Below, piece by piece: positions 23,301-31,709 of a stretch of DNA of 64,000 nucleotides. The stretch spans positions 310,001 through 374,000 of the forward strand of contig JARVLF010000016.1 in NCBI GenBank assembly GCA_030849465.1, given 5' to 3'. Both the position numbers and the translations under genes were made by a program. How positions within the stretch are numbered: the stretch's first letter is position 1; each line of letters begins with the position of its first letter. The notes below the pieces were generated by a model. It had not been told where the DNA came from. It was given only the letters and a program-made list of their open reading frames with translations, and did not search any database. Source of the stretch: Moesziomyces globuligerus (Eukaryota; Basidiomycota; Ustilaginomycetes; Ustilaginales; Ustilaginaceae).

Positions 23301-23936
23301 GGCCTGGGACGCGCGCTTATCGGCGAGCTTGACCGAGAGCGTGAGGAGGTGGCAGGTTTCGATGCGAAGCTTTTGAGGCTGCTCTGCGGTGAGGAGGAGG
23401 GTGCAGAGGCGGAAGACTTCGGCGAGGGGCACGTCGTCGGCGAAGATGGGGTTGGGAGCGCTCTGGCGTTCGACGGCGGCGGCGAGTGCGCGGATCTTGG
23501 GGATGCGTTGGCGGACGGCATCGTCGCGTGCCTTGACGGTTGCTGGAAGCGGCTGACGCAGCTCCTCGAACAGAGAATCGTAGGCACGAGCGTGTGCGGG
23601 CTCGATTTTGGTCAGGTCGTAGGGCGAGATGGGTTCGAGGGCTGCAGATGCACCGGATTCGAAAGGGTTGCGCGAAGGGGGCAGGGCGGTGGTGGTGATG
23701 GGGGCCAAGGGCTGGCTGGGAAGGAGACCATTGCCCGCGGCTGCGCCCGCGGCTGCGGATGTGGCGGACGAAGAGGCAGTCGAGGAGCGGCCGCCGGCGC
23801 GGAAGGTGCGAAGGATGTTGTTGAAGCTGCTGCTTGCCTTGGAGGAGCCGGAGGAAGACGAGGCAGGCGTGCCAGCCGCTATGGCAGGGAGCGACTGGGC
23901 AGCCGAAGAAGGCGAGCGGAGGCGATTGGGGTCCAT
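17385..23936 (-). CDS. TSC2: Tuberin-like GTPase-activating protein
   Basis: TSC2 with TSC1 inactivates the GTPase Rheb, upstream of TORC1. The single-exon product is 2183 residues. The C-terminal Rap/Ran-GAP domain (about residues 1920-2150) shows DFHKIGVLYVGPGQEDE, then IGNDFVHIVYNESG, FGTIAGQFNYVNVVISP and the closing WVSRLGHIRRARQQF. The catalytic Asn thumb is N2025 in IGNDF and is intact. The N-terminal two thirds is helical, HEAT-like tuberin sequence broken by Ser/Ala-rich linkers; the central block with LLCHLPHQLSNKHLF and AFYNISLWF is the tuberin region. The N-terminus (first 100 residues) is low-complexity Ser/Ala. No TSC1 or Rheb gene is in the window. It is divergent from QCR6. 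Confidence 0.95.
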   Translation of the reverse strand: MDPNRLRSPSSAAQSLPAIAAGTPASSSSGSSKASSSFNNILRTFRAGGRSSTASSSATSAAAGAAAGNGLLPSQPLAPITTTALPPSRNPFESGASAALEPISPYDLTKIEPAHARAYDSLFEELRQPLPATVKARDDAVRQRIPKIRALAAAVERQSAPNPIFADDVPLAEVFRLCTLLLTAEQPQKLRIETCHLLTLSVKLADKRASQASPALTELRNGAPGSLSSKIRDSDQPLATIDRALFYRLVLSVSASEIDDDQVGDNTHLILAGLPAQLRAIEVLTKDGRDVVGFPGLILTLTRWLDVAWREVQRIRTQLHSFVDETGRIGRPGSKDNDDALAAQQTLAISRLSSVEWDVQSCLQLLMGILKYSFARIPLSHAELVIRSAAELVIGEATAHSIPLPSTVIGSPPLKSTPLLGPQRAPASATPASRRSRSRDARPLLDGYSYYGLETISPSPGSHETSPSATPRSAKHVSIDALATQLHASASAPKPSNAAPMTLATLVPSRESAAVAPSKDVAPSYWIGPELHLDEVRSCLKLLDATLRYGHLPPACIETVVKMLCRLLGYCRVDPLSPGFIRSESDSHDSDADWQQEVLPILSNILRSHCANAAIRSARLILTATTEPGKAAAQLQDPAVLVGAVGFFRLALSHVAEQEQQKNQGSTSNASSKPQKEDALAPALSLALITPALRAALKRQCDVLDLEVLLLISDLLPSAQAAAQQASAAKRVAADKQAHLDRSNSHGYKEARDRIFARSDWDALLDLTIDAKRHLDGLKLSSAFFSSSAGLGSSASLHASAEMPEASTAAGHTSPVLAMLKLLDKVNIAHPPRAASDAKDAEPRRASDAGEAGVPGTASPSPPWSPKLASFLLTLSPILPDATVSKLVHYYWSQHLCLPSNPDWLSNIRALLQAFFYRHGPSSPEGHAESNARYDLVSLVFDHVYNAVQDLNAERDLFMTEVVLPLANSTLSSETDPRTESLLRAVLVHAAVLSGSQIPGPVDPDAEAVESKQKDQSDSEFEEVFVEVRKLLCRLARTSSHKSVAFDVPSSGAEDEESKSPTHAQLGASASEGKARNAALDMIAIFNRMAFSTPWIANSVDRDVDLSIRREWERKTRAGCIAIFRDLLELLKVRPATAAGAAAGSAAPSTSGAACTSTRLAILEWLLRFRTDRQHRVYLAGDLDELVSASATVLMKGPKEAEVEASASKQAGVGNSTADARTRTGSKAAVGARAEREGRDAQRNAENTARSKSRLRELSRERGRPERISDPPRRQAEPRDRSSSQQRAARPAAYEHLWRMPQTVSFEMPSISLRSDIIYTYIHQRSDMECCAGNTHLHSDKDRVPAPIPVSEFLATAIEILRSEPDWEVVSYLLCHLPHQLSNKHLFCGPKAQLEVLHLRKEICQGILDDALLPKVVLPDDLKKTDVTAVVYDTLVTLISYRTLFSRAEQDEMVDAFIRGLKKSHTTARSCIKALSIACYEMQKSFTRFFSNMLLTLTAVRSHMTMSVHILELIATVAQHPACYANFTETDYKRVFSIVLQYIEYHQSPEAATRDDYRASPATFSLSQYVMLMAFYNISLWFVILKVGDRPKYLPYISRGLLKANEGMEALSDQTQVCFDFLARFTHSNAESKPKRSFVNQLIMGAPSAGPARGKDATRHSKTWLMGNGLLTVTTAKKAGWVEIVIRRPSGTATMLCKLENVPSGILTDENGDKEQLPAVLMMNRDPEAMSRPTLAAPAEGVAEPAGRAVANTDADAAEAGKSSLRRRVEERLEVSERLRARRPLGPAQFGLAPRPRSSSFSGAYTASTDGLGGAQVDTLAGSSLAMRQVMRDILGTEQAGAGAGATGSGVTSTTGAASTTTTAAAKPKAVARSSGKDAEVDPSFFALQLSTYPDMLEDTAPLMLPEEPATDRLIRAIDLTPVVDFHKIGVLYVGPGQEDEVAILSNRHGSRAYTRFLQGLGHLVTLKGQEDVYTGGLDRNNDEHGKHAYVWTDEICQIVYHTATLMPNDERDPIRRSKKALIGNDFVHIVYNESGKEYRFGTIAGQFNYVNVVISPMTRGGVNLGAANPDDAIFYQVTLQRRPGMPEFSPVGDGQLLSADALANFVRILALHSNVASQIYLDTGEAMQPYSSNWVSRLGHIRRARQQFLAKRNPEQGAAIAAGRNMSASSHMADYYDFTKTF

Positions 23937-24874
23937 GTTGGGGCCGTCGCACGTCGACGAGGTGTGTATGTGGATGTGATGACGTAGGGCAGAGGCGCGA
24001 GCCAGACGAGAGGAGATGGGTATAAGTCGATGCGTACGGGTCAGGACATCACGGGTCGGTAGCTAGTCGTAGCATGGAGTGCGTGGTTGAGAGGGAGAGA
24101 CGGCGAGCGGGGCGTCGGATGGTTCCAGGGTCCTGGCCATCGAAGGCGTGGCCGGTGCGAATTGTGTGAATGCGCTCGTGTGCGTTTGGCTGCTGTGCAA
24201 GGCGGGCTGGCTGGCTGGGTGAGCAGTGCGTTGCTCCGAGTGACGATAACGGCCACTGCAGGCTGCACGCGGTGCTTAAATTTCCTAGTCAGCCTCGACT
24301 CATCCTTGCCTTGCCGTTGCCTTGCCGTTGGCTGGCGGACAGAGTGGAGGCAGGGGTAGGATGGCGATCGGGAGGTTGAGCATCACTTTGTCACCGATGC
24401 GTTCGTGATCGGATGGATGCAGGAGGCTCTCGTACGAAGCAATCGCACCCGCACCCTTCCGGCCTCAGCGCGGCTGGCGGTGTGGGTTTCCATTACAAAT
24501 CCGACTTTGCTGGGCAGCGTGCGCTGCAAAATCCAGCCCAAATGGGCGCGGGCGTGGGCGAGGCTTGGAAATTGCGACGAAATCGGGACACTGAGGCCAG
24601 GCGTGCGCAGCAGCGAGGAGGAGGTCGGGTGGACTCGAGTTGGTTGAGAGCGAGGCGCTGGGCTAGGCTGGGCTAGGCTGGGCTGGGCTGGCCATTCACG
24701 AAATCGCGATTTCTTCTTGCCGTGCTCGCTGTCGGCCGTTGCAGCCGGCCCGCCGCGCGCTGCCACCGCCAGTCGTCCTGAATCTCGAACGCCGTTTGCG
24801 ACAGCGTCCTCGCCATCATCATCTTTATCCGTTGCTCGATCAACACCCGTCGCCCCTCCCTCACCACATTCGAT
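23937..24874. promoter_or_regulatory. Divergent TSC2/QCR6 promoter region
   Basis: These 938 bp separate the two start codons. A GC-rich tandem repeat lies at 24657-24690. No other gene is evident. Confidence 0.5.
24657..24690 (+). repeat. 10-bp imperfect tandem repeat
   Basis: The unit GCTGGGCTAG occurs twice exactly (24657-24666, 24667-24676) and then once with one change, followed by a partial copy. It is a short minisatellite in the QCR6 upstream region. Confidence 0.85.
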
Positions 24875-25953
24875 ATGCCGTCGTCCTCCGTCACAGTGTC
24901 GCTCCCCGCCCCGGCGGACGAGTCCGTGTTCAGCTCCGTCTCCAGCTTCTTCTCGTCGCTCCTGCCCGTCGTGCACGCCGAGGAGGTAAGTTTCTCCGCC
25001 TTAGCATCCAACGCCCGCCCGAATTGGTTTCCCCCCTTGCTGCATACGGCCACCATACGAGCGCACACCTTCGGCATCATCCTCCGGCAACCTCGGCCGC
25101 TGCGCTGCGGTCGACATGCGTGGTGGTGCACTGGTCTGCGCATCCAGCGCTCGAAACGTTTCGATCGGTGCCGTGCACTATCATCGCCCGAACGTTCTGC
25201 TTCGGCCGACTGCCAACTCGTGCAAATCGCATGTCCAACACAATCAGCACGCCGATTCGCAACGGGGGAAACAGGAGGGCCCTCTGGATATGCCGATGGT
25301 TACTACTTACCGGATGTAGAAATACTGACCTTTTCCTCTCGTTGATCCCACACGGCCGCGCCGCACACAGGAGTCGTCCGAGGACGCCGAGTCCGAAGAC
25401 AAGGAGGAGTCCGAGGAGTCCGAGGAGGCTGAGGAGGAGGAAGAGGAAGAGGAGGAGGACGAGCCCGAGGACGTACGTATCCATCGTCTCCCACACCACG
25501 ATCTGCGCGCTACTTCAGACCAGCAAGCTCACCCTACATCTGCCTCCGTGTTGCCTATGCGTCATGCTCGATATCCACGCTGCAGCCTGCTCCTGCGATC
25601 TACGAAGGTACGTAGGCAAACTCAACTTTGGCGCAGTGTCTCACAACCGCGGTACTGACGTTCCTTGTCCTTGTGGCTGCTGCTATTCGTCCTGTGTACA
25701 GAGTGCGAGAAGTCCAAGGCATGTGCTCCGCTCAAGCACCACTTTGACGAGTGCACCAAGCGTGTTTCCGAGGGCAAGGGCTTCGAGGGCGAAAACTGCA
25801 TCGAGGAGTTCTGTAAGTTGGATCCCCACCCTCCTCCTCTTCAACTCTTTCGTATTCGTGTTGCTGACTAGCGTCGACTTTCGGGTGACAGTCCACCTCT
25901 CTCACTGCGCGCAAGAGTGCACCGCACCCAAGCTCTTCGCCAAGCTCGTCTAG
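24875..25953 (+). CDS. QCR6: Cytochrome bc1 complex subunit 6 (acidic hinge protein), five exons
   Basis: Qcr6 is the acidic subunit near cytochrome c1 on the intermembrane-space side of complex III. I rebuilt five exons: 24875-24985, 25371-25472, 25586-25607, 25702-25812 and 25892-25953, giving 135 residues. All introns are GT..AG (385, 113, 94 and 79 nt). Exon 2 is almost entirely acidic (34 residues, mainly Glu/Asp). Exon 3 is only 22 nt and encodes PAPAIYE plus one base. Exons 4 and 5 carry the two paired-cysteine helices, with C-X9-C in CAPLKHHFDEC and C-X9-C in CIEEFFHLSHC; the second Cys pair is assembled only after splicing. The ending (APKLFAKLV) matches the family end. The N-terminal 37 residues look like a presequence-type region. 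The splice chain keeps frame throughout, which strongly supports it. Confidence 0.93.
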
Positions 25954-26375
25954 GCTTTTTTCCCCATCCGCTTGGACGAAGGTATCTTCACCCCCACCAG
26001 ACTCAACCCTCCCCGCCTTTCAGGGCTGTAGATCTCTTTTACACTCACCCCCGCTTGGCAATTCGATCCACATCACAATGTCATCTGCTCCAGCTAGCTC
26101 GGCGTGCGATGTCAGCCTCCCCATCCAGCTCACCTCGTTCGAATGCTCGCATCCTCCCAGCTCACACTTTCGGTTCTCACGAGCACTTTGGCGGCCGCTC
26201 CTCTTGCCCGGACACACGCTGGATCACACCGATACGACTGTGGTAAGAGATCCCGCTTGGATTGAGCCGATGCATACAAATCAAAAACACCACCACGACG
26301 GGAAGCAAAGGAGGTGGGGATCCAACTGTCTAAAAGGACTGAGCTGATGAATCCACTAGGCGAGGGCGGGCGCGA
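25954..26375. other. Convergent stretch between QCR6 and LCB2
   Basis: These 422 bp should hold the 3' UTRs of both genes. Short frames inside have no family resemblance. I see nothing else. Confidence 0.5.
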
Positions 26376-28643
26376 CTAGTTGATGGGGTCATCGCCGTTC
26401 CAGTGGACGAGATCGAGACACCTGTCGATCACCTTGTCCACGGTCCACCGGCCGCCAGCACCGCCCGAACCGTGCTTGAGGTGGAGGAGCGTGCCGACCT
26501 CGTCGCACGCGCGAAGCACGTCGTCAATGTCCTTCTTGGTGTGTGCCGCACTGACGCAGAACCTGACACGAGACGAGATGAGCGGCGTGGCCGGATAGGC
26601 GACGACGACGACCACGATAGGCGGGCGCGCCGGGCGCTCCATGTTGGCAGGAGACGCCGGGTCTTCCAGCGCCTTGAGCTCGTCCTTGGACAGATCCGAT
26701 TCCTCCACGGCAAAGCGCTGCGACGGCGGCAGCACCGCCGAACGGTCGAGCATCATGCGCGAGAAGAGCGACATCTTGGCGGGCTGGAAGATGAGCAGCG
26801 GTACGATGGGCGAGTCGCGGTGTCCGTACACGATGAAGCCGAGCTTGCGCAGACCGCTGCTCAGGTAGCGCGCGTTGAACGCCAGACGACGCAGACGCTC
26901 GCGGCCCTCGCTACCGTCCAGCAACGCGCGCGGCAGCTGCACCCACGAGGGCAGCAGCGCCATCTCCTCGGGGTTGCGGCTCACTCCCATGATCGACGCC
27001 ATCGAGGCGACAATCTGCGTGAGCACGGGCGGCGAGAGCGTCTCGCCGTACACGTTGGCATGGTTGGTGAGTCGGATGCGATCGACGATGCTCCTGTCGC
27101 CGGCAATGTAGCCACCGGCAGCGCCAAACGACTTGGTGAAGGTGCCCATGAGGATCTCGACCTTGGCGGGATCGACGCCAAAGTAGTCGCACACGCCGCG
27201 TCCCCTGGGACCGATGGCGCCCACCGAGTGGGCCTCGTCGACGTAGAGGTGGAACTTGTACTTTTCCTTGAGACGCATCACCTCGGGCAGGTTGACGAGC
27301 GTGCCCTCCATCGAGTAGAGGCCCTCGACGATGAGGAGGATCTTCTTCCAGGGACGGTGAGTGCGGGGCATGCCCTGGCTGATGCACTCGCGCAGGAGCG
27401 ACTCGAGCTTCTTCATGTCGTTGTGCTTGTACTGGCGGATATGGGCGCCGCTGAGACGCGCGCCGAATCGGATGGAGCTGTGGTTGTACTCGTCCGAAAT
27501 GATGAGCGTGCCGGGGCCGGCGATGGCAGGGATGGTGGTCGAGTTGGTGGCAAAGCCCATGCTGATGACGACGGCATCCTCCTTGCCCATGAAGCGCGCG
27601 ACGAGCTTCTCGGTCTGGGTCTGGAGGTCGAGGTGGCCTGCGCCGAGGCGGCTGCCGTAGCTGCTCACGCCGTAGGTGCGCAGGCAGGTTTCGACGGCGT
27701 CGGCGCAACCGCCGTGGGACTGAGCGAAGCCGAGGTAGTTGTATGCGCTGATGTTGAGCGCGCGCGTCTTTTCGCCCGTGAGCTTGAAGGTCTGGTAATA
27801 GTCGAGAGCGACGCGGTCGAGGCAGACGACGGTCCTGCCGCAGACACCGGTGACGGGACGGCTGAAGCAATCGTCCATGCGCGCCTTGAGGCGACGCGTG
27901 TAGAAGCTGTCAAAGTCCGAGTTGAGGGCAGCGTATCCGTCGCGTTCCATGAGGTGGTAGTAGCTCTTTGGAAAGAGACGCTTGCCGGTGTAATCGCGCA
28001 TGTGACCGATGAGGATGAGGATGATGTAGCTGATGTAGGTGGTCAGGACGGTGAAGTAGCTGGGTTCCTCCTCGACGGGGTTGGGAAGCGAGTCGCCGCG
28101 ACGGTGCTCGGAAGTGTAGCGGTAGTCCGGATTGGCACAGTAGCCGAATTCGGAGTGGATGAGCTGGGCGCCATCCTGGCTGCTGTCGTAGCTAGTGGGA
28201 GGCTTGGCAGCGCCGTTGGCGTAGACGAGGCCGGCATCCGCAGCGTACTGGGCATCTCGCTTGCCAGCGTAGAAGCGCGCGCTGAGGCTGCGGTGGTGAG
28301 CATCCTGCACGGACTCGAGACTCTCGACCGAAGCAGAGGTGGAGCCGGTGGTGAGACTGGGCGGCTGGGATTCCACATCCGGCGAGCTGTCCGGGCTCGA
28401 GGCAAAGCCGGACCATCCAGCCGGATGGGTGGCGGTGTTGTCGATGTCGGCAGCGGCCATGTCTGTTGCAGCAGGCGCAGGTGGACAGATGGCGACGATG
28501 GGGGCGCCCTTCTTGAGCAAGGAAGACAGAGACGGGGAAGAGATGGCCGGAGATTTGGTGGCAACGTCGGACCTCTTGAAGCTGGTGGGAGAGCGTTGAG
28601 GGTCAGTGTGGTGAGTGTCGATGATCTGAGGAGCAGAAGACAT
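26376..28643 (-). CDS. LCB2: Serine palmitoyltransferase catalytic subunit 2
   Basis: Lcb2 with Lcb1 condenses serine and palmitoyl-CoA in the endoplasmic reticulum, the first step of sphingolipid synthesis. The 755-residue single-exon protein shows a membrane segment at about residues 196-213 (YISYIILILIGHM region). It then has the full alpha-oxoamine synthase fold: NYLGFAQSHGG, YGVSSYGSRLGAGHLDLQ, DEYNHSSIRFGARLSGA, VDEAHSVGAIGPRGRG and the cofactor motif GTFTKSFGAAGGY with the pyridoxal-phosphate lysine at K504. Yeast Lcb2 is about 560 residues; the extra length is a Ser/Ala/Pro-rich N-terminal extension of about 190 residues. Start is ATG 28643; an internal start cannot be excluded. Confidence 0.97.
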   Translation of the reverse strand: MSSAPQIIDTHHTDPQRSPTSFKRSDVATKSPAISSPSLSSLLKKGAPIVAICPPAPAATDMAAADIDNTATHPAGWSGFASSPDSSPDVESQPPSLTTGSTSASVESLESVQDAHHRSLSARFYAGKRDAQYAADAGLVYANGAAKPPTSYDSSQDGAQLIHSEFGYCANPDYRYTSEHRRGDSLPNPVEEEPSYFTVLTTYISYIILILIGHMRDYTGKRLFPKSYYHLMERDGYAALNSDFDSFYTRRLKARMDDCFSRPVTGVCGRTVVCLDRVALDYYQTFKLTGEKTRALNISAYNYLGFAQSHGGCADAVETCLRTYGVSSYGSRLGAGHLDLQTQTEKLVARFMGKEDAVVISMGFATNSTTIPAIAGPGTLIISDEYNHSSIRFGARLSGAHIRQYKHNDMKKLESLLRECISQGMPRTHRPWKKILLIVEGLYSMEGTLVNLPEVMRLKEKYKFHLYVDEAHSVGAIGPRGRGVCDYFGVDPAKVEILMGTFTKSFGAAGGYIAGDRSIVDRIRLTNHANVYGETLSPPVLTQIVASMASIMGVSRNPEEMALLPSWVQLPRALLDGSEGRERLRRLAFNARYLSSGLRKLGFIVYGHRDSPIVPLLIFQPAKMSLFSRMMLDRSAVLPPSQRFAVEESDLSKDELKALEDPASPANMERPARPPIVVVVVAYPATPLISSRVRFCVSAAHTKKDIDDVLRACDEVGTLLHLKHGSGGAGGRWTVDKVIDRCLDLVHWNGDDPIN

Positions 28644-30403
28644 GTTCCGTGGGCTCGGAAGGATGATGGAACGAGGTCGCGCAAAGGAAGGCTAGCAAGG
28701 CTGGATCGCTAGGCCAGTAGGGTTCGCCAGTCGAGAGCCGGGCCGACCGAGCAAGCGAGAGTCCGATTCGATCAAGTCGGACCTTGAGCCGTCGTTACCA
28801 AGCGACAGGCTGCGAATGAGCTGCGTGCGTTATGGCCGGAAGCAGCGATCGAGGCGAGCGCGAGCGTCGGTGCACTTGACAACCGAAGTGAGGTTTAGCT
28901 CGGCGGGTTGCTGCTGCTCGAAGGACGTGTTGCACGGTTTGCAAGCGGCGGCCAACTCTGAAGCGCGAGCGGTGTCGGGCACTGCGTTCTCGACGATCGA
29001 CTAGGTGCTGAGCGGTTTGGTCAGCCTGAGTCGATGTTGAGGAGAGAAGGATGTCCGAGGTTGATGGTGGATGGTGGGAAATGGCAGGGTAGCTCTGCCT
29101 CAGGCGTAGGTGGCACGGCGAGTTGAGTTGAAAGCGAGTTTTGGCGGTTGGCTCGAGTTGGCTGCGTGCTGCGTTGTGCTGTGCTCGGATGTGCTCTGCT
29201 CTGCTGTGCTTGGGTGGACGCCGATTTGAATTCCGGCAGTGTCAACCGCGCTCACCGCTCCGAACCGCACGCATCACGCTCTCCTCGCCCTCCCCCCAAA
29301 AAAAACCTTTGCAAGTCAGCAGCAGCAGCAGCAGCAGCGCGGCAGCCGCCAGCAGCACATCGCCGGCATTTCGTTAGCCAACCTGCCGCCGCGCCGCGGT
29401 CTGACACGACGTGTTGGTGTGCCACACTGCATCAGCGCGCACCCTCTCGCCAAGCACCTCGGCGATCTGCAACACGCTGCCAAACCCTCTCTTTCGCTCG
29501 CTTGCCGGAGAGCCAGCCAACCTTCCAGTCAGCCAGCCAGCTTCCACCGACATGAACCCTGTCACGGCGCAAAGGCCTCGAGTCTGCTATCCGCGGTCAT
29601 CTCCTGCAAGAGCGTATATCATTGCCAAGAACTAGCAGACAAGCGTGCATGTGTGTGAGTGTGGGCCGTGTCGGTGCAGCACGAGGCATGCTTGCTGGCC
29701 CCATCGAGCTAGCTGCATCCGCTGCTGGCACGGCGGATGCGTAGCTCCGGTGCGCGTCGAGAGCTCCGCGCACTTGTCAGGCTATTCGCCAGCCAGGCCG
29801 CGCTCTGCTGACCCCTCCTGCCGCGTTCCTCGGATTTGCTTGACAATTTCGCCTCGGTTCCAATTTGCACACCCGATGCTTCCGGAGGTAAGCACGGCTT
29901 GGTCACCTCCATCCGTGACATAAGCAACCCGCCCTCACCCCTCCGGCCGGCACGCTGCAGCACTTTCCCGATCGAAGCTCCCGATGGGCTTCGAGACCAT
30001 CCAATCGTTCCAACCCCCCACTCGAACTCCCCGGCATCACACACACTTTCCATCCTCAATGCTCAGGCCACCTAGATCCAGCTCGTACGACGGTTCGAGT
30101 CAACACGTTGATGTGCGATTGCTTTTGGTGGGCATGTTCGAACGCTTTGAGGCGCTCGGGTGGCACTGGCAGCCCTCGTCGTGGTGCACGACAAGGCCAA
30201 GCAAGCAACCGATGACGAAGGGGGAGGTAGGTTGTGAGGTGCACGAGATGCGGTAGATGCGGCCGTACTAGGGCCCGCGGTCAAATGCGGTCCTCCATAT
30301 AGCTAATGTAACAGATGCGGCGAGCAGACAGTGAGGGAAGGGGGAGAAATGGAACGAGCAAGATCGTGTCTTCGTGCGTAGCTTTTGGTTGCAAGCTGCA
30401 CAT
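28644..30403. other. LCB2 upstream region and RPL24 downstream region
   Basis: These 1.76 kb hold the LCB2 promoter and the 3' end of RPL24. Small frames have no codon bias. A seven-copy CAG run is at 29317-29337. I found no tRNA; the TTCGAGT at about 30094 has no pairing T-stem. Confidence 0.5.
29317..29337 (+). repeat. CAG trinucleotide run, seven copies
   Basis: Seven uninterrupted CAG units in non-coding DNA about 670 bp upstream of the LCB2 start. It follows a C/A homopolymer patch. Confidence 0.85.
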
Positions 30404-31709
30404 TTAGACACGGCCCTTGCCGGCACCACCCTTCATCTGCTGGCGCGAGATCTGGGGGCCGGAGCCACCAGCGCCAACCGACTTGGCCTTGTTCGCCTTG
30501 CGGGTCTCGGCCTTGGCCTTCTTGTCCTCCTTGCTCTTGGCAATGGCAGCCTGGCGGGCGGCAGCACGCACCTCGGGCTTCTGGTTGCGGCGCGCGTTGA
30601 TCTGGTCGAGCGAGGCACCGACGATACCACGCTGGTGCTTGACGGTCTTGCGCGAGCGCTTCTTGGCGACCTCCTCGGTCACACCCTTCTTGTGAAGACG
30701 GCGGTAGACAGTGGTCCAGGCGATCTTACGGGGGTTCTTGCGCTGCAGGAAGAGCGACTCGTTCTTCGAGCTGACAAAGCGGAAGACCTTGTTGTCGCCG
30801 CGGACGTAAAGACGACCCTTACCACTGTGGTCGGTCGAGACGGGAACAAGACGGATCGTCGATGGGAATGGAACGCGTCAGTCTGATGGTCGAGGACCAA
30901 AGTGTATGCATGGTAGGTACTGCAGTCCAGGGCCGATGCCTGCAATGTGTCGAAAAGCTGAGCCGGGTTGAAGGTGGAGCATATGCTGCGAATGGTGCGC
31001 ATGCTGAGCTGGACGGATGGGACGCCGTCTTCTACCATGCCTTGCATTTCCCTGCTGGTGTCCCTGATGCTGTTGTCCCTGATGCTGGTGAAGGGCTGAT
31101 GTCGGCTCCGTGTACACGATGCGATGCAAGACGCACGGTGACGCACGATAGGTGGTGTGCGACAGGCGTGCCACATTGGAGCATAATTGGTGAATGCTGG
31201 CGATTGATGTCGGTGCGGATCAGAACAGTATGCAGGGGAAGAGCCTGCGATCATGCTCGATGGTTCGTGCCATACAGCTGTCGTCTCGCGTGCAGAGACG
31301 CTGTGGAGGATGTCGATGTACCGTGGACCCATGCTTGGCAACGACGGATGTTCCTGTCGTCCGCTCTTGACGTCCTTCCTAGCTCCTGCGCAGAGTGCAC
31401 GCATCATCCGTCTGGCCGATGCAATCCAACATTCGTCTGCGAGCCGCAAATCCTCCTCCGATCTGAATCTGTAATCCAGCTGCCCTCCCTTTGTACGTGC
31501 TAGAATCTATCTCCGAAGGATCATGCTGCTGCCCACCTGCTGAACAGTCGATATGCGATTGTCGAGTGCATGGTTGAAGCTAGTCGAAGTGTCGATGCAG
31601 GTGCAGTTGGAGGCCCGGCCTTGGAGTGCAGTACCATGATCGCAAGCTGATGCTTGGCTACTTACGGGTAGATCTTCCTCTGGGAGAAAGCGCAAATCTC
31701 GACCTTCAT
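30404..31709 (-). CDS. RPL24: 60S ribosomal protein L24 (eL24), two exons
   Basis: Structural protein of the large cytosolic ribosomal subunit. Exon 1 is 31666-31709 (44 nt, MKVEICAFSQRKIYP) and exon 2 is 30404-30824, giving 154 residues; yeast L24 has 155. The Pro codon is split CC|T. The 841-nt intron starts GTAAGT and ends CCACAG. Exon 2 has the conserved GKGRLYVRGDNKVFRF and QRKNPRKIAWTTVYRRLHKKG stretches, then the basic SRKTVKHQRGIVGASLDQI block and the Lys/Ala-rich tail. The N-terminal CAFSQRKIYPGKG differs from the usual CSFSGxKIYPGxG by Gln-Arg in place of Gly-x. A GTG codon at 30682 inside exon 2 is not a start. Confidence 0.96.
30825..31665 (-). other. 841-nt RPL24 intron
   Basis: This intron is by far the longest in the window and follows a 44-nt exon. 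Such introns in fungal ribosomal protein genes can host snoRNAs. On the sense (-) strand I found no good C box (RTGATGA) paired with a D box, so a C/D snoRNA is not supported; an H/ACA RNA cannot be judged by eye. A two-copy 15-bp repeat lies at 31059-31088. Confidence 0.85.
31059..31088 (+). repeat. 15-bp tandem duplication in the RPL24 intron
   Basis: TGTCCCTGATGCTGT (31059-31073) is followed directly by TGTCCCTGATGCTGG (31074-31088), a 14/15 match. A degenerate third copy precedes them. Confidence 0.85.

Noticed and set aside
26403..28712. A 769-codon open frame antisense to all of LCB2
   Set aside because: It mirrors the LCB2 codons: C/G-ending sense codons rarely give antisense stops. 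Its composition (Val/Asp/Glu/Arg/Gly-rich) matches no family, while the sense strand is a clear enzyme.
30085..30110. GGTTCGAGTC resembling a tRNA B box
   Set aside because: The five bases on each side do not pair as a T stem, and no A box or acceptor stem is found at the right distance.
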